Part shown: one piece after another, positions 63,202 through 64,000 of the stretch
Numbering within the stretch: position 1 is the stretch's first letter
Layout of the letters: every line of letters starts with the position of its first letter
Assembly: GCA_018340375.1 (NCBI GenBank)
Contig: JAFFJZ010000003.1
Span: 26,412,001 to 26,476,000, forward strand
Source of the DNA: Gonatopus flavifemur
Lineage: Eukaryota; Arthropoda; Insecta; Hymenoptera; Dryinidae
Direction of reading: 5' to 3'
DNA: 64,000 nt
Notes under the pieces: generated by a model
Seen by the model: the letters and a program-made list of their open reading frames with translations, nothing else
Told to the model about the DNA's origin: nothing
Database searches by the model: none
Made by a program: the position numbers and the translations under genes

Positions 63202-63228
63202 TATATATATATATATATATACACACAC
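63202..63228. repeat. (TA)n(CA)n compound microsatellite
   Basis: About ten TA units run directly into four AC units. Confidence 0.95.
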
Positions 63229-63564
63229 GTCGACTTTCCAGTAGTTTCAACAACGATGGCACCTTCTGTGAACCCTCGAAAGCCAGTGTGGAATACTGTA
63301 AGGTTTACATGTGAAAGTGGGATTTGTATCGAATGCGTTAATTATTGTGATTCCCAGAGGTCTGAAATTTATCCAATATACTCCTTCTCTTGATATGTTA
63401 AGATTTTTATGTGATCCATACGAAGTATACAGAATTTTATGCACAAGAAAGCTCAAAGGAAACAAAATATTCAACATAATTTGTAACTGTTGTTACAAAT
63501 CTTGTAAATCTAACGAGAGATTTAGTTGATGAATTGAACTACCCAAGCGTGTATTTACTACGGA

Positions 63565-63860
63565 TCCAATGTGGGACCAACTCTGGGATGATAACATCGT
63601 TTCCAGCCTGGCTGTATTGCTTTGCCCGAAGACTAGGTGATACAATGGGCCCTGATCTAAGCCGATCTTGGCTCAACTTAGGGCCGGGCTCGCACCAAAG
63701 TTCAATATTCCCATTTTTTACGAACTATAATTGTATGGGAACAAACAATAGGGCCAAGATTAGTCCAATATGGGTCCCATTGTCATTTCCCAATACTGGA
63801 TTCAAGCAAATGGACCCTGCTTGGGCCCATTGTCAATATCGGCAATACACACTTGGGTAG
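63565..63860. repeat. degenerate GGGCCCA-rich short-period repeat
   Basis: Words such as TGGGACCAA, TGGGCCC, AGGGCC and TGGGTCCCATTGTCA recur every 20-40 bases and are partly self-complementary. A 108-codon open frame over it shows no domain and is probably a by-product. Confidence 0.55.
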
Positions 63861-64000
63861 TTTTTAAATGTTCTCGATACTTCAAAAACGAGCTGAAATT
63901 TTATTGCCCGATTTGAATCATCCTTAATAAAAGGAATTCTAGCTAAGGTCTGAAGATAAAAACTTCAGGAAAATTTTTATACTTATTCGCAATTCCTTTT

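Overview
The window is AT-rich, gene-poor DNA from an animal with spliced genes, most likely an insect. The reasons are GT-AG introns of 5-10 kb, immunoglobulin-domain exons of arthropod adhesion/receptor type, insect-type mariner transposases, many foldback (MITE-like) elements, and CAG/AG/TA microsatellites. The overall texture would suit Hymenoptera, but nothing here proves the order. There are no operons, ribosome binding sites or CRISPR arrays, and I recognised no tRNA or rRNA genes. Almost every open frame outside the features listed is a chance frame in non-coding DNA.

Only one host gene is clearly supported. It lies on the minus strand and is seen as three internal exons at 26818-26940, 17033-17179 and 11750-12013. 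They carry one immunoglobulin domain split over two exons, then a second compact Ig-like domain. All three exons begin and end in phase 1, so they join in one frame across introns of about 9.6 and 5.0 kb. The first and last exons were not found. Most of the window is therefore intron or flank of this gene.

Layout: 1-2.2 kb is a degenerate AATTCAG-rich repeat with two foldback elements. 3.25-4.45 kb is a dead mariner with both ends preserved. 4.7-6.4 kb holds two inverted-repeat structures. 6.5-29.2 kb is the Ig gene with its introns, carrying small MITEs and a direct repeat pair. 29.3-34.4 kb is a repeat island: a degenerate array of roughly 170-bp units broken up by a hairpin element, a TA-flanked element that itself contains an hAT-type MITE, and several further foldbacks. 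39.8-40.55 kb and 49.38-50.58 kb are two copies of a second mariner lineage. 40.66-44.0 kb is a decayed element carrying a coding relic. 57.06-57.93 kb is a TA-flanked element with a helix-turn-helix relic. 62.9-63.9 kb has microsatellites, a TATA-like site and a GGGCCCA-rich short-period repeat.

No working multi-gene system was found. The most interesting material is the nested transposon history at 29.3-34.4 kb, the family of TA-flanked elements ending in CACTG, and the near-perfect 193-bp hairpin whose arm differences are all transitions.
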